10,371 bases of DNA, taken from NCBI GenBank assembly GCA_023435335.1, contig JAEYRU010000298.1, forward strand, positions 1 through 10,371, read 5' to 3'. Below are positions 1 through 6,939 of this stretch, in pieces. The translations under genes and the position numbers were made by a program. A model generated the notes under the pieces. It had not been told where the DNA came from and made no database searches. It saw only the letters and a program-made list of their open reading frames with translations. Source of the stretch: Pseudomonadota bacterium (GTDB lineage: Bacteria; Pseudomonadota; Alphaproteobacteria; Rhizobiales; Rhizobiaceae). Positions within the stretch are counted from its first letter, which is position 1; every line of letters starts with the position of its first letter.

Positions 1-1646
1 GCGAGCGCGCACTCGCCATGCTGCGGCTGATGGAGCGCACTGGCGCGCTGCGGGACACCCGCCCGTTCGAGGAGCGGGCCGAGGACAGGCCGGAGCATCG
101 GGCGCTGATCCGCCGCGCGGGAGCCGAGGCCGCCGTGCTCCTGAAGAACAACGGCATCCTGCCGCTGGCGGCTAAAGGCAGGATCGCCGTGATCGGTCCA
201 AACGCGAAGACAGCGCGGATCATGGGCGGCGGCAGCGCCCAGCTCAACCCACACTACCGCGTGAGCCCGTGGGAGGGGCTGGTCGCCGCGCTGGGCGAGG
301 AGCGCCTCGCCTATGCGCCCGGCTGCGACAATCACCGCTTCGAGCCGGTGATCCGTGGCAGCTTCACGGTCGAGTTCTTTGACAACCGCGCCTTCGCCGG
401 CGAGCCGGTTGTTGAGACCCATGAGGACGCCCAGGCATTTTGGGCGGGTCGGGTCGGTGGCGGCAGCATCGACGCCGGTGACTTCTCCGCGCGGCTGCGC
501 GGCAGCTATACGGCGGAAGCCAGCGGCACGCACCGCGTCGGCATCTACAGCGCTGGCCTCTCCCGCATCTTCGTCGACGGCAGGCTGGTCGCCGAGGCCT
601 GGTCGAACTGGCAGAAGGGCCGCACCTTCTTCGAGCAGGGCTGCGACGAGGTGATAGGCACGGTCGAGATGGAGGCAGGTCGCAGCTACGAGATCGTGAT
701 CGAATTCGCCAACCGTCCGGAAGCGGAGATGCATTTCGCCGCCTTTGCCGCCGGTATCGGAATGCCGCTCGGCGACGAGGCGATTGCCGAAGCCGTGGCG
801 CTCGCGGCTGGTTCCGACGTGGCCGTCCTCTGCGTCGGCCGCAACGGCGAGTGGGACACGGAAGGCAGCGACCTGCGCGGCATCGAACTCCCGGGCCGGC
901 AGAACGAACTGGTCTCGGCCGTTGCACGCGCCAACCCTAATACCGTCGTCGTGCTGCAGACCGGCGGGCCGGTGGAGATGCCATGGCTGGGCGATGTCGC
1001 GGCCGTGCTTCAGGCCTGGTATCCGGGGCAGGAGGCGGGCAACGCCATCGCCGACGTGCTCACCGGGGCCGCCGAACCGGGCGGGCGCCTGCCGCAGACC
1101 TTCCCGGTCAAATGGTCCGACAACCCCGCCCACAGCCAGGATCCCGAGATCTATCCCGGCCACAACGGCAAGGTGCGATACGCGGAGGGTGTCTTCGTCG
1201 GCTACCGCCATTACGACCGCCACGGCATCGCACCGCTTTTCCCCTTCGGCTTCGGACTGGGTTACACCAGCTTCGTGGTCACCGACCTTGCGGTTTCGGA
1301 CGAGCGCTTCGAGGGGGAGGGCTTCGTCGACGTCGCCGTTACGATCGCCAACACGGGAGAACGCGCCGGCTCCGCGGTGGTCCAGCTCTACGTCGGCGAC
1401 GACGTCGCGTCGGTCGAGCGTCCGGCGCGGGAACTGAAGGCCTTCGAGAAGGTGGCGCTGGCGCCCGGCGAGTCCCGCCGCGTCGACTTCAGCCTGGACG
1501 CGCGCGCCTTCGCCTTCTTCTCGACCGGGGATCAGGCGTGGCTCCTGGAGCCCGGCGATTTCACCATCCGCGCCGGCCTCTCCTCGGCCGATCTGCCGCT
1601 GGAGGCGAAGGTCAGCCGGAGCTCTGCGCTGAGACTGCCGGTGTAG
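1..1646 (+). CDS. GH3 beta-glucosidase with PA14 insert, 5'-truncated
   Basis: Hydrolyses terminal beta-linked glucose or related sugars from glycosides. The reading frame is already open at position 3 and runs to TAG at 1644-1646, so the gene starts upstream; the ATG at 18 is internal. About 547 residues are visible, against roughly 820 for complete PA14-containing GH3 enzymes. The visible part begins near the end of the N-terminal barrel, so the nucleophile Asp is off-window. The alpha/beta domain follows (KNNGILPL at 144-167, then IAVIGPNA). A PA14 carbohydrate-binding insert spans about 361-750. The alpha/beta domain then resumes with NGEWDTEGSD at about 843-872; by analogy with Kluyveromyces BglI this stretch holds the acid/base Glu (codon 849 or 861). 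A C-terminal fibronectin-III-like domain runs from about 1315 to the end. No signal peptide can be judged. Its last 35 bases overlap the convergent transporter gene. The family is certain; the exact sugar is not. Confidence 0.95.
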   Translation, partial: ERALAMLRLMERTGALRDTRPFEERAEDRPEHRALIRRAGAEAAVLLKNNGILPLAAKGRIAVIGPNAKTARIMGGGSAQLNPHYRVSPWEGLVAALGEERLAYAPGCDNHRFEPVIRGSFTVEFFDNRAFAGEPVVETHEDAQAFWAGRVGGGSIDAGDFSARLRGSYTAEASGTHRVGIYSAGLSRIFVDGRLVAEAWSNWQKGRTFFEQGCDEVIGTVEMEAGRSYEIVIEFANRPEAEMHFAAFAAGIGMPLGDEAIAEAVALAAGSDVAVLCVGRNGEWDTEGSDLRGIELPGRQNELVSAVARANPNTVVVLQTGGPVEMPWLGDVAAVLQAWYPGQEAGNAIADVLTGAAEPGGRLPQTFPVKWSDNPAHSQDPEIYPGHNGKVRYAEGVFVGYRHYDRHGIAPLFPFGFGLGYTSFVVTDLAVSDERFEGEGFVDVAVTIANTGERAGSAVVQLYVGDDVASVERPARELKAFEKVALAPGESRRVDFSLDARAFAFFSTGDQAWLLEPGDFTIRAGLSSADLPLEAKVSRSSALRLPV

Positions 1647-2886
1647 CGCGAACAGGCAGGCGCATGGCGCCAGCCACGACCGATCCCGAGATGAAGGTCA
1701 GCGCGGCGATGGCGCCGATCGCGGCGGCCAGCCCGAAGAAATCGGCGATCAGCCCGGCCGACAGCGCCCCGATCGCGTAGCCGAGATCGCGCCAGAAGCG
1801 GTAGACGCTCAGCGAGCGTGCGCGCCACGAGGGGTGCGAGGCGTCCGACACGGCTGCGATCAGGCTCGGATAGACCATCGCCGTGCCGAGGCCGAGCAGC
1901 AGGCTGGCGACCAGCCACCACGAGAAGTCGCGCGACACCGCGGTCAGCAGCAGCGCGCCCGCCTGTACCCACATGCCCGCCACGATCAGCCCCTTGCGGC
2001 CCCAGCGGTCGCTCAGCGGGCCGGTGATGACCTGCAGCAGACCCCACACCACCGGATAGGCGGCCTTCAGAATGCCGATGCGCTCCAGCCCCAGCCCGTT
2101 TGCGGCGAAAAAGAGCGGGAAGATGCCCCAGCTCATCCCGTCATTGAGGTTGTTGACCAGCCCGGCCTGCGAGGCCGCGAAGAGGTTGCGGTCGCGGAAG
2201 GTCGTCAGCGCGAAGACCTCGCGGAAGGTGATCGGCGCGGCCTCCTGCGCATGGCCCTTCGTCTCCAGCAGCACATGCTCGCGCGTGTCGCGCACGAGCA
2301 GGACGGAGAGGACAGAGCCCAGCACGGCATAGCCGATCCCGATGTAGACAGGCACCGGGCGCAGCCCGTATCGGGCGGCGAGATAGCCGGTGAGGAAGGC
2401 GGTCACGCCGACCGCGAGATAGCCTGCGAACTCGTTGAGCCCGACGGCGAGTCCGCGTCCTTTCGGCCCGACAAGGTCGACCTTCATGATGACCGTCATC
2501 GACCAGGCGAAACCCTGGCTCAGACCGAGCAGCACGTTTGCCGCGATGATCCAACCCCAGCTCGGCGCCCACAGGATCATGAACGGTACCGGCAGTCCGA
2601 GAAGCCAGCCCAGCACCAGCACGCGCTTGCGTCCCCAGGTATCGGCAAGCTGGCCGGAAATCAGGTTGGCGAACGCCTTCACCACGCCGAAGCTGACGAT
2701 GAAGGATACGACCAGCGTCGTGGACGCGACGCCGAACTCCTCCGTCCCGATCAGCGGGACGACCGTGCGCTCGATGCCCACCATGCCGCCCACGAAGGCG
2801 TTGATCAGCACCAGAAGCGCGAACTGCCGCCAGTTCGCGCCCAGCCCCAGCGCAACGCCGGAGCCCCGGGTCGCGGCAGCTGTCAC
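1612..2886 (-). CDS. MFS transporter, candidate exporter of the sulfur module
   Basis: A 424-residue inner-membrane protein of the major facilitator superfamily with about 12 hydrophobic segments. The MFS loop motif appears in both halves: GQLADTWGRKR at residues 78-88 and GPLSDRWGRK at 289-298. A hydrophilic central loop lies at about 198-235. The reading frame stays open upstream into the hydrolase gene, but the start is placed at GTG 2886-2884. This GTG overlaps the hydrolase stop as GTGA and has AGGAG (2898-2894) seven bases upstream; protein homology to MFS also begins just after it. Translation is therefore probably coupled to the hydrolase. The substrate cannot be read from sequence. 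From its operon with a persulfide-dioxygenase-like protein and its position next to an ArsR-rhodanese regulator, I infer export of a sulfur oxidation product (sulfite or thiosulfate) or of a related toxic anion. The 3' end runs 35 bases into the convergent glucosidase gene. Confidence 0.9.
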   Translation of the reverse strand: MTAAATRGSGVALGLGANWRQFALLVLINAFVGGMVGIERTVVPLIGTEEFGVASTTLVVSFIVSFGVVKAFANLISGQLADTWGRKRVLVLGWLLGLPVPFMILWAPSWGWIIAANVLLGLSQGFAWSMTVIMKVDLVGPKGRGLAVGLNEFAGYLAVGVTAFLTGYLAARYGLRPVPVYIGIGYAVLGSVLSVLLVRDTREHVLLETKGHAQEAAPITFREVFALTTFRDRNLFAASQAGLVNNLNDGMSWGIFPLFFAANGLGLERIGILKAAYPVVWGLLQVITGPLSDRWGRKGLIVAGMWVQAGALLLTAVSRDFSWWLVASLLLGLGTAMVYPSLIAAVSDASHPSWRARSLSVYRFWRDLGYAIGALSAGLIADFFGLAAAIGAIAALTFISGSVVAGAMRLPVRATPAVSAQSSG

Positions 2887-3626
2887 GCCGCGACTCCTGC
2901 GGCCGCGCCCGAATTGACGGCCCGCGTGCGGGCCGCGCCCGGAGGCGGCGGCGGAATGTCGGCCGTCATGGCGGCGACGAAGGTGGCCTCGTCTTCGATG
3001 CGGAAGGCCTTGTTGAAGCGCTTCTCGAAGCCGATGGTGGAGGACGGCTTGCCGGAGAGCGAGCGCCCGCACACCGACCCGGAAAACGCGCCCGGGAGCA
3101 CCTCCACATGGTCCGGCAGTTCCTTCAGCCGCTGCACACTGGCATAGAGCGCCAGCGCGCCGTCCTCGGCGCTGGAGGCGAGCTCGGTGCGGCCAAGGTC
3201 GCCGACCATCAGCGTGTGGCCGGTGAGCACGAACCACGGCTCGTCGGCGCGCGTGCGGTCGGTGACGAGTAGCGAAATGTGTTCCGGCGTGTGGCCTGGC
3301 GTGTGCATGATCTTGACGGTCACATTGCCGAGTTCGAGCACGTCGCCGTCCTTGACCGCGTGGAACAGGAAGCCCGCCTCAGCGCCCTCGAAGAGTACGT
3401 ACTGCGCGCCCGCGGCTTCCGCGAGCTTGCGGCCGGGCGAGACGTGGTCGGCATGCAGGTGCGTGTCGATCACGTAGAGGATGCGCATGCCGGCCGTCGC
3501 CGCTGCTTCGAGATAGGGGGCGACATCGCCGACGGGATCGACGACGGCGGCGGACGCCTTGCCGCCGCAGCCGAAAAGATAGGAAGCGGCGACAGGATCG
3601 AAATGCAGGAACTGGCGCAGGATCAT
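2883..3626 (-). CDS. MBL-fold hydrolase, persulfide dioxygenase-like
   Basis: A cytoplasmic metallo-beta-lactamase-fold protein of 247 residues, related to ETHE1/Blh-type persulfide dioxygenases, which oxidise glutathione persulfide to sulfite. Visible metal-site motifs are THLHADH (His56, His58, Asp60, His61) and TPGHTPEH (His112, His116). The third motif reads LTGHTLMVGDLGR, where most relatives have TGD, so His137 replaces the expected metal-ligand Asp. Downstream are CGRSLSGKPSSTIGF, which I recall from rhodanese-linked MBL proteins, and a proline run near the C-terminus. The ATG at 3626 is chosen because GGGAG (3637-3633) sits six bases upstream and the MILRQF start is typical. In-frame starts at 3644 (ATG) and 3689 (TTG) lack a Shine-Dalgarno sequence, and 3689 falls inside the operator. 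First gene of a two-gene operon with the MFS transporter. Fold certain; dioxygenase activity inferred and made less sure by His137. Confidence 0.88.
   Translation of the reverse strand: MILRQFLHFDPVAASYLFGCGGKASAAVVDPVGDVAPYLEAAATAGMRILYVIDTHLHADHVSPGRKLAEAAGAQYVLFEGAEAGFLFHAVKDGDVLELGNVTVKIMHTPGHTPEHISLLVTDRTRADEPWFVLTGHTLMVGDLGRTELASSAEDGALALYASVQRLKELPDHVEVLPGAFSGSVCGRSLSGKPSSTIGFEKRFNKAFRIEDEATFVAAMTADIPPPPPGAARTRAVNSGAAAGVAA
2894..2898 (-). promoter_or_regulatory. Ribosome binding site for the GTG start of the MFS gene
   Basis: AGGAG on the minus strand, seven bases before GTG 2886 and inside the end of the hydrolase gene. It supports the GTG start and the GTGA stop/start overlap. Confidence 0.7.
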
Positions 3627-3632
3627 GGAGGT

Positions 3633-3637
3633 CTCCC
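3633..3637 (-). promoter_or_regulatory. Ribosome binding site deciding the MBL hydrolase start
   Basis: GGGAG on the minus strand, six bases before ATG 3626. The two longer in-frame starts have nothing comparable, so this site fixes the start. Confidence 0.65.
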
Positions 3638-3674
3638 GGAACATGGTCGCGCCCGGTGGAATAGGTCGGCGGGC

Positions 3675-3703
3675 TTGACGGGGCGGCAATCATTCAATAG
3701 TTT
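3675..3703 (+). promoter_or_regulatory. Candidate promoter of the arsR-rhodanese gene
   Basis: TTGACG at 3675-3680, a 17-base spacer, then TAGTTT at 3698-3703 as a weak -10. The -10 falls in the centre of the inverted-repeat operator, so bound repressor would block it. The predicted transcript would start near 3710, about 25 bases before ATG 3735. Confidence 0.45.
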
Positions 3704-3715
3704 CGTTGAATGATT
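3688..3715. promoter_or_regulatory. Inverted-repeat operator between divergent genes
   Basis: A perfect 10-bp inverted repeat: AATCATTCAA at 3688-3697 and TTGAATGATT at 3706-3715, separated by eight bases. It is an AT-rich island in GC-rich DNA, exactly between the hydrolase and the ArsR-rhodanese gene. ATTC/GAAT half-sites recur, as I recall, in operators of the persulfide-sensing SqrR/BigR group; here they are 12 bases apart, not 8. The likely ligand is the adjacent ArsR-type protein, which would repress both directions. Confidence 0.8.
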
Positions 3716-3741
3716 TACCGTTACCGGGGACACGATGTCAA
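3712..3741 (-). promoter_or_regulatory. Candidate promoter of the hydrolase-MFS operon
   Basis: A perfect TTGACA on the minus strand (3741-3736) overlaps the start codon of the divergent regulator. After an 18-base spacer comes TAAATC (3717-3712), a weak -10 overlapping one operator arm. Transcription would start near 3705 and leave a leader of about 80 bases before ATG 3626. Confidence 0.4.
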
Positions 3742-4394
3742 TCCGTAGCCCGAAGCAGGCGCTGTACGAGCAGTTCGCGGTCGTCGCGAAGGCGCTGGGT
3801 CACCCGCAGCGGCTGGAGCTGATCGAACACCTGGCGCAGGGGCCGCGCAGCGTGGATGCGCTCGCGGCAAAGCTTGGCCTGCCGATTGCCAACGTCTCGC
3901 AGCATCTGCAGAACCTGCGCCGCGCCGGGCTGGTGCTGTCGGAGCGCGACGGCAAGTTCGTGAACTACCGCATTGCGGACGCCGCCGCGCTGCAAGCCTT
4001 CGCCGCCATCCGCGCGGTGGCCGAGCGCCACGTCGCGGAGGTCGAACGCATCGTGCGCGGCTATTTCGACCGGCGCGACGACATGGAAGCGGTGACGCGT
4101 CAGGAACTGGTGGAACGCATGCGCGATGGGCTGGTCACCGTGCTCGACGTACGCCCGGCGGACGAATTCGCCATGGGGCACCTGCCCGGAGCGCTCAACG
4201 TGCCGCTCGGCGAGCTGGAGACGCGGCTTCCCGAACTCGACCGCAGCCGCGAAGTTGTCGCCTACTGCCGCGGCCCCTGGTGCGTGTTCTCGTTCGAGGC
4301 CGTTGCGGCGCTGCGCGGCAGGGGCTTCAGCGCCCGCCGCCTGCAGGACGGGTTGCCTGAATGGCGGGAGGCAGGGCTGCCGGTCGAGGCCTGA
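3735..4394 (+). CDS. ArsR-family repressor fused to a rhodanese domain
   Basis: A 219-residue two-domain protein. Residues 1 to about 100 form an ArsR winged helix: GHPQRLELIEHL at 22-33, recognition helix around NVSQHLQNLR at 53-62, wing around ERDGKFVNYRI at 70-80. Residues about 118-217 are a rhodanese domain with LDVRPADEFAMGHLPGA and the active loop C178-R-G-P-W-C183. C178 is the expected sulfur-accepting cysteine. These are the only two cysteines; the DNA-binding domain has none, so the classical ArsR metal site and the paired cysteines of BigR/SqrR are absent. I infer that the rhodanese loop senses sulfane sulfur and that the protein represses itself and the divergent hydrolase-MFS operon through the repeat at 3688-3715. 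A modest GGGGA lies four bases before the ATG. It ends nine bases from the convergent edd gene. Domain calls are firm; the signal is inferred. Confidence 0.93.
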   Translation: MSIRSPKQALYEQFAVVAKALGHPQRLELIEHLAQGPRSVDALAAKLGLPIANVSQHLQNLRRAGLVLSERDGKFVNYRIADAAALQAFAAIRAVAERHVAEVERIVRGYFDRRDDMEAVTRQELVERMRDGLVTVLDVRPADEFAMGHLPGALNVPLGELETRLPELDRSREVVAYCRGPWCVFSFEAVAALRGRGFSARRLQDGLPEWREAGLPVEA

Positions 4395-4407
4395 GGCGTC
4401 GCCTCAG
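4391..4407. terminator. Hairpin spanning both convergent stop codons
   Basis: CTGAGGC (4391-4397) and GCCTCAG (4401-4407) are perfect inverted arms around a 3-base loop. Each arm contains one stop codon: TGA of the regulator (4392-4394) and, on the minus strand, TGA of edd (4406-4404). No T-tract follows on either side, so it is at best a weak bidirectional terminator or RNA 3'-end hairpin. Confidence 0.35.
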
Positions 4408-6218
4408 AACACGGCGGCGCCTTCGTCGGCGCGGTTCGCCAGCGCGCGGAACCCTTCGAACAGCTCGCGGCCGAAGCCGTGGACGTTGCCCGACAGGTCC
4501 GCGGGCGCGGTCGCGCGGCCCGCGAGTTCCAGTTCGTCCACGAGCAGTTCCAGCATCCCGGCCTCCGCGTCGAGCCTGATCATGTCGCCGTCGCGCACCT
4601 TGCCGATCAGGCCGCCGTCCTTGGCCTCCGGAGTGACATGGATCGCCGACGGCACCTTGCCGGAGGCGCCCGACATGCGCCCGTCGGTGACGAGCGCGAC
4701 CTTGCATCCGCGATCCTGCAGGATCCCGAGCGGCGTGGTCAGCCTGTGCAATTCCGGCATGCCGTTCGCCTTCGGCCCCTGGAAGCGCACGACCGCGACG
4801 AAATCCTGGTCGAGCTGTCCGGCCTTGAAGGCGGCCTGCAGTTCCTCCTGCCCGTGGAAGACACGGGCCGGGGCCTCGATGACGCGGTGTTCCGGCTTGA
4901 CCGCCGACACCTTGGCCACGGCGTGGCCGAGATTGCCTCGAAGAACCTTCAGCCCGCCGCTCGTCTGGAACGCCTTTGACGCCGGCGCGAGCACCTTCTC
5001 GTCGCCGCTGGTGGCTGGCGCGGGGCGCCGCGCCACCGCCCCGTCCGCGCCGAGCCTCGCCTCCACCGTGTAGGCGCGCAGGCCGTCGCCCCATACGGTG
5101 CGCACGTCCTCGTGCAGGTAGCCGGCGTCGAGCAGCTCGCGGATCAGGAAGCCCATGCCGCCTGCGGCGGCGAAGTGGTTCACGTCGGCGAGACCGTTCG
5201 GATAGACGCGCGCCAGCAGCGGCACCGCATCCGAAATGTCCGAGATGTCCTGCCAGGTGATCGCGAGGCCGGCCGCCGCGGCCATGGCGATGAGGTGGAT
5301 GGTGTGGTTGGTGGAGCCGCCGGTGGCGTTGAGGCCGACGATGCCGTTGACGACCGAACGCTCGTCGATCATGCGGCCGGCCGGCGTGTACTCGTTACCG
5401 AGCGCGGTGATCGCCAGCGCCCGCTTCGTGGCCTCGCGCGTGAATGCGTCGCGCAGCGGCGTGCCGGGGTTGACGAAGGTTGCGCCGGGTACGTGCAGCC
5501 CCATGATCTCCATCAGCATCTGGTTGGAGTTGGCCGTGCCGTAGAAGGTGCAGGTGCCGGGTCCGTGGTAGGACTTCGACTCCGCCTCCAGAAGCTCGGC
5601 GCGCCCCACCTTGCCCTCGGCGTACAGCTGGCGGATCTTCGCCTTCTCGTCGTTGGGCAGGCCGGATGTCATCGGTCCGGCCGGGATGAACACCGCTGGC
5701 AGGTGCCCGAAGGTGAGCGCCGCGATAACCAGGCCCGGCACGATCTTGTCGCACACCCCGAGGAAGACGGCCGCGTCGAACATGTTGTGCGACAGCCCGA
5801 TCGCGGCCGACATGGCGATCACGTCGCGCGAGAACAGCGACAGCTCCATGCCCGGCATTCCCTGGGTGACGCCGTCGCACATGGCCGGCACGCCGCCCGC
5901 CACCTGCGCCACGCCCCCCGCGTCGCGCGCCGCCTGCTTGATGATCTGCGGATAAGTCTCGTAGGGCTGATGCGCCGACAGCATGTCATTGTAGGAAGTG
6001 ATGATGCCGAGGTTCGGCACCCGGCCGCCTGCGAGTGCCGCCTTGTCCGACGGACCGCACGACGCGAACCCGTGGGCGATGTTTCCGCAGGCCAGCGCGG
6101 AGCGCGTGACGCCCTGGCTCGCTGCCGCGTCGATGCGGGCGAGATAGGCTTCCCGGGTCGGTTTCGAACGCTCGCGGATACGGGCCGTGACGGCCTCGAT
6201 GTCACGTCGTACGGTCAT
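4404..6218 (-). CDS. edd: 6-phosphogluconate dehydratase (Entner-Doudoroff)
   Basis: Converts 6-phosphogluconate to 2-keto-3-deoxy-6-phosphogluconate in the cytoplasm. At 604 residues it matches the usual length (E. coli Edd is 603) and is similar to it over long stretches: VPNLGIITSYNDMLSAHQPY, VAGGVPAMCDGVTQG, GLSHNMFDAAVFLGVCDK, GPGTCTFYGTANSNQM. Cys114, Cys156 and Cys223 sit in the conserved IlvD/Edd positions expected to hold the iron-sulfur cluster. NGIVGLNATGGSTNH and VYPNGLADVNHF also fit the phosphogluconate branch better than dihydroxyacid dehydratase. The start at ATG 6218 has AGGAAG (6230-6225) six bases upstream and follows the pgl stop by 13 bases, so it is the last gene of the zwf-pgl-edd operon. 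The aldolase gene that completes the pathway is not in the window. No defect is seen. Confidence 0.97.
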   Translation of the reverse strand: MTVRRDIEAVTARIRERSKPTREAYLARIDAAASQGVTRSALACGNIAHGFASCGPSDKAALAGGRVPNLGIITSYNDMLSAHQPYETYPQIIKQAARDAGGVAQVAGGVPAMCDGVTQGMPGMELSLFSRDVIAMSAAIGLSHNMFDAAVFLGVCDKIVPGLVIAALTFGHLPAVFIPAGPMTSGLPNDEKAKIRQLYAEGKVGRAELLEAESKSYHGPGTCTFYGTANSNQMLMEIMGLHVPGATFVNPGTPLRDAFTREATKRALAITALGNEYTPAGRMIDERSVVNGIVGLNATGGSTNHTIHLIAMAAAAGLAITWQDISDISDAVPLLARVYPNGLADVNHFAAAGGMGFLIRELLDAGYLHEDVRTVWGDGLRAYTVEARLGADGAVARRPAPATSGDEKVLAPASKAFQTSGGLKVLRGNLGHAVAKVSAVKPEHRVIEAPARVFHGQEELQAAFKAGQLDQDFVAVVRFQGPKANGMPELHRLTTPLGILQDRGCKVALVTDGRMSGASGKVPSAIHVTPEAKDGGLIGKVRDGDMIRLDAEAGMLELLVDELELAGRATAPADLSGNVHGFGRELFEGFRALANRADEGAAVF

Positions 6219-6224
6219 GGGGAG

Positions 6225-6230
6225 CTTCCT
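6225..6230 (-). promoter_or_regulatory. Ribosome binding site of edd
   Basis: AGGAAG on the minus strand, six bases before ATG 6218, in the 13-base gap after the pgl stop. It is the strongest site in the operon and confirms the start. Confidence 0.7.
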
Positions 6231-6231
6231 T

Positions 6232-6939
6232 TCAGGGCGTCCAGTAGACCTGGACGCCGTTTTCGGCGTGGTCGAAGAATGCGCTCACGGGCTTGTTGCG
6301 CTCCTCCAGCGCTTCCCGCAGAACGCGTTTCTTTTCCTCCCCCTCGATATGCAGCGCGATGAAGCGCGCCGCGCACAGAAGCTGCAGCGACAGCGTCAGC
6401 CGCGGCTCGCCAGCGCTCGCCGCCACTACGGGCAGGACCGACCCGCGGTTGCGATTTTCGAGGAGCTCTTCGAGATCGGGTGCGTCCGGGAAGAAGGACG
6501 CGGCGTGGCCGTCCGCACCCATGCCAAGCACCACGACGTCGAAGGGACGCGGCAGGCCGGCGACCGAGAGCTCGGCGAAGCGCGCGGCTTCCTCGACGTT
6601 CGCCGCGGGCCGGTAGAGCGAGACAAACGAAGCCGCCGCCGCGTTAGCGACGCAGAGCTTCTCGGCCACGAGTCGGGCGTTCGAGCGCGAATCGGACTGC
6701 GGGACAAAACGCTCGTCCACAAGCGTGACCACGATCTTGCCCCAGGCGATATCCCTGCGTGAAAGGGCCGAAAACAGACGCTCCGGCGTCCGGCCGCCCG
6801 AGACGGCCAGGGTGGCCTGCCCGCGCTGTTCCACCGCGCCCTGGAGGATGGCGGCGATGCGGTCGGCCAGCCTTTCGGCCAGTTCGTCCGGCGAGGCGAA
6901 GCTGTTCCAGGCGGCCCGCGCCGCCGCGGTCACGGCCAT
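6232..6939 (-). CDS. pgl: 6-phosphogluconolactonase
   Basis: Hydrolyses 6-phosphoglucono-lactone, the product of Zwf, to 6-phosphogluconate. It is 235 residues long, normal for the DevB/Pgl type related to glucosamine-6-phosphate isomerase. Family motifs are AVSGGRTP (residues 45-52), LVDERFVP (73-80) and GMGADGHAASFFP (139-151), whose His is the expected catalytic base. The open frame continues upstream through the zwf gene, but the start is set at ATG 6939-6937. This overlaps the zwf stop by one base (TGATG), and the protein MAVTAAARAAWNSF aligns with normal Pgl N-termini. The upstream sequence offers only a weak GAGAG, so translation probably depends on ribosomes finishing zwf. Next gene downstream is edd. 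Confidence 0.95.
   Translation of the reverse strand: MAVTAAARAAWNSFASPDELAERLADRIAAILQGAVEQRGQATLAVSGGRTPERLFSALSRRDIAWGKIVVTLVDERFVPQSDSRSNARLVAEKLCVANAAAASFVSLYRPAANVEEAARFAELSVAGLPRPFDVVVLGMGADGHAASFFPDAPDLEELLENRNRGSVLPVVAASAGEPRLTLSLQLLCAARFIALHIEGEEKKRVLREALEERNKPVSAFFDHAENGVQVYWTP

Noticed and set aside
1834..3147. A 437-codon + strand frame opposite the MFS and MBL genes
   Set aside because: Antisense shadow of low-complexity composition crossing two real genes.
2887..3237. N-terminal extension of the MFS protein to 541 residues
   Set aside because: The extension lies wholly inside the hydrolase gene in another frame and resembles no transporter. GTG 2886 has a good ribosome site.
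3735..4394. Arsenic or metal resistance operon regulator
   Set aside because: The ArsR half has no cysteines for the usual metal site, and no arsenate reductase or Acr3/ArsB pump is present. The rhodanese domain points to sulfur.
5112..6362. A 416-codon + strand frame opposite edd
   Set aside because: His/Arg-rich antisense shadow without motifs or a ribosome site.
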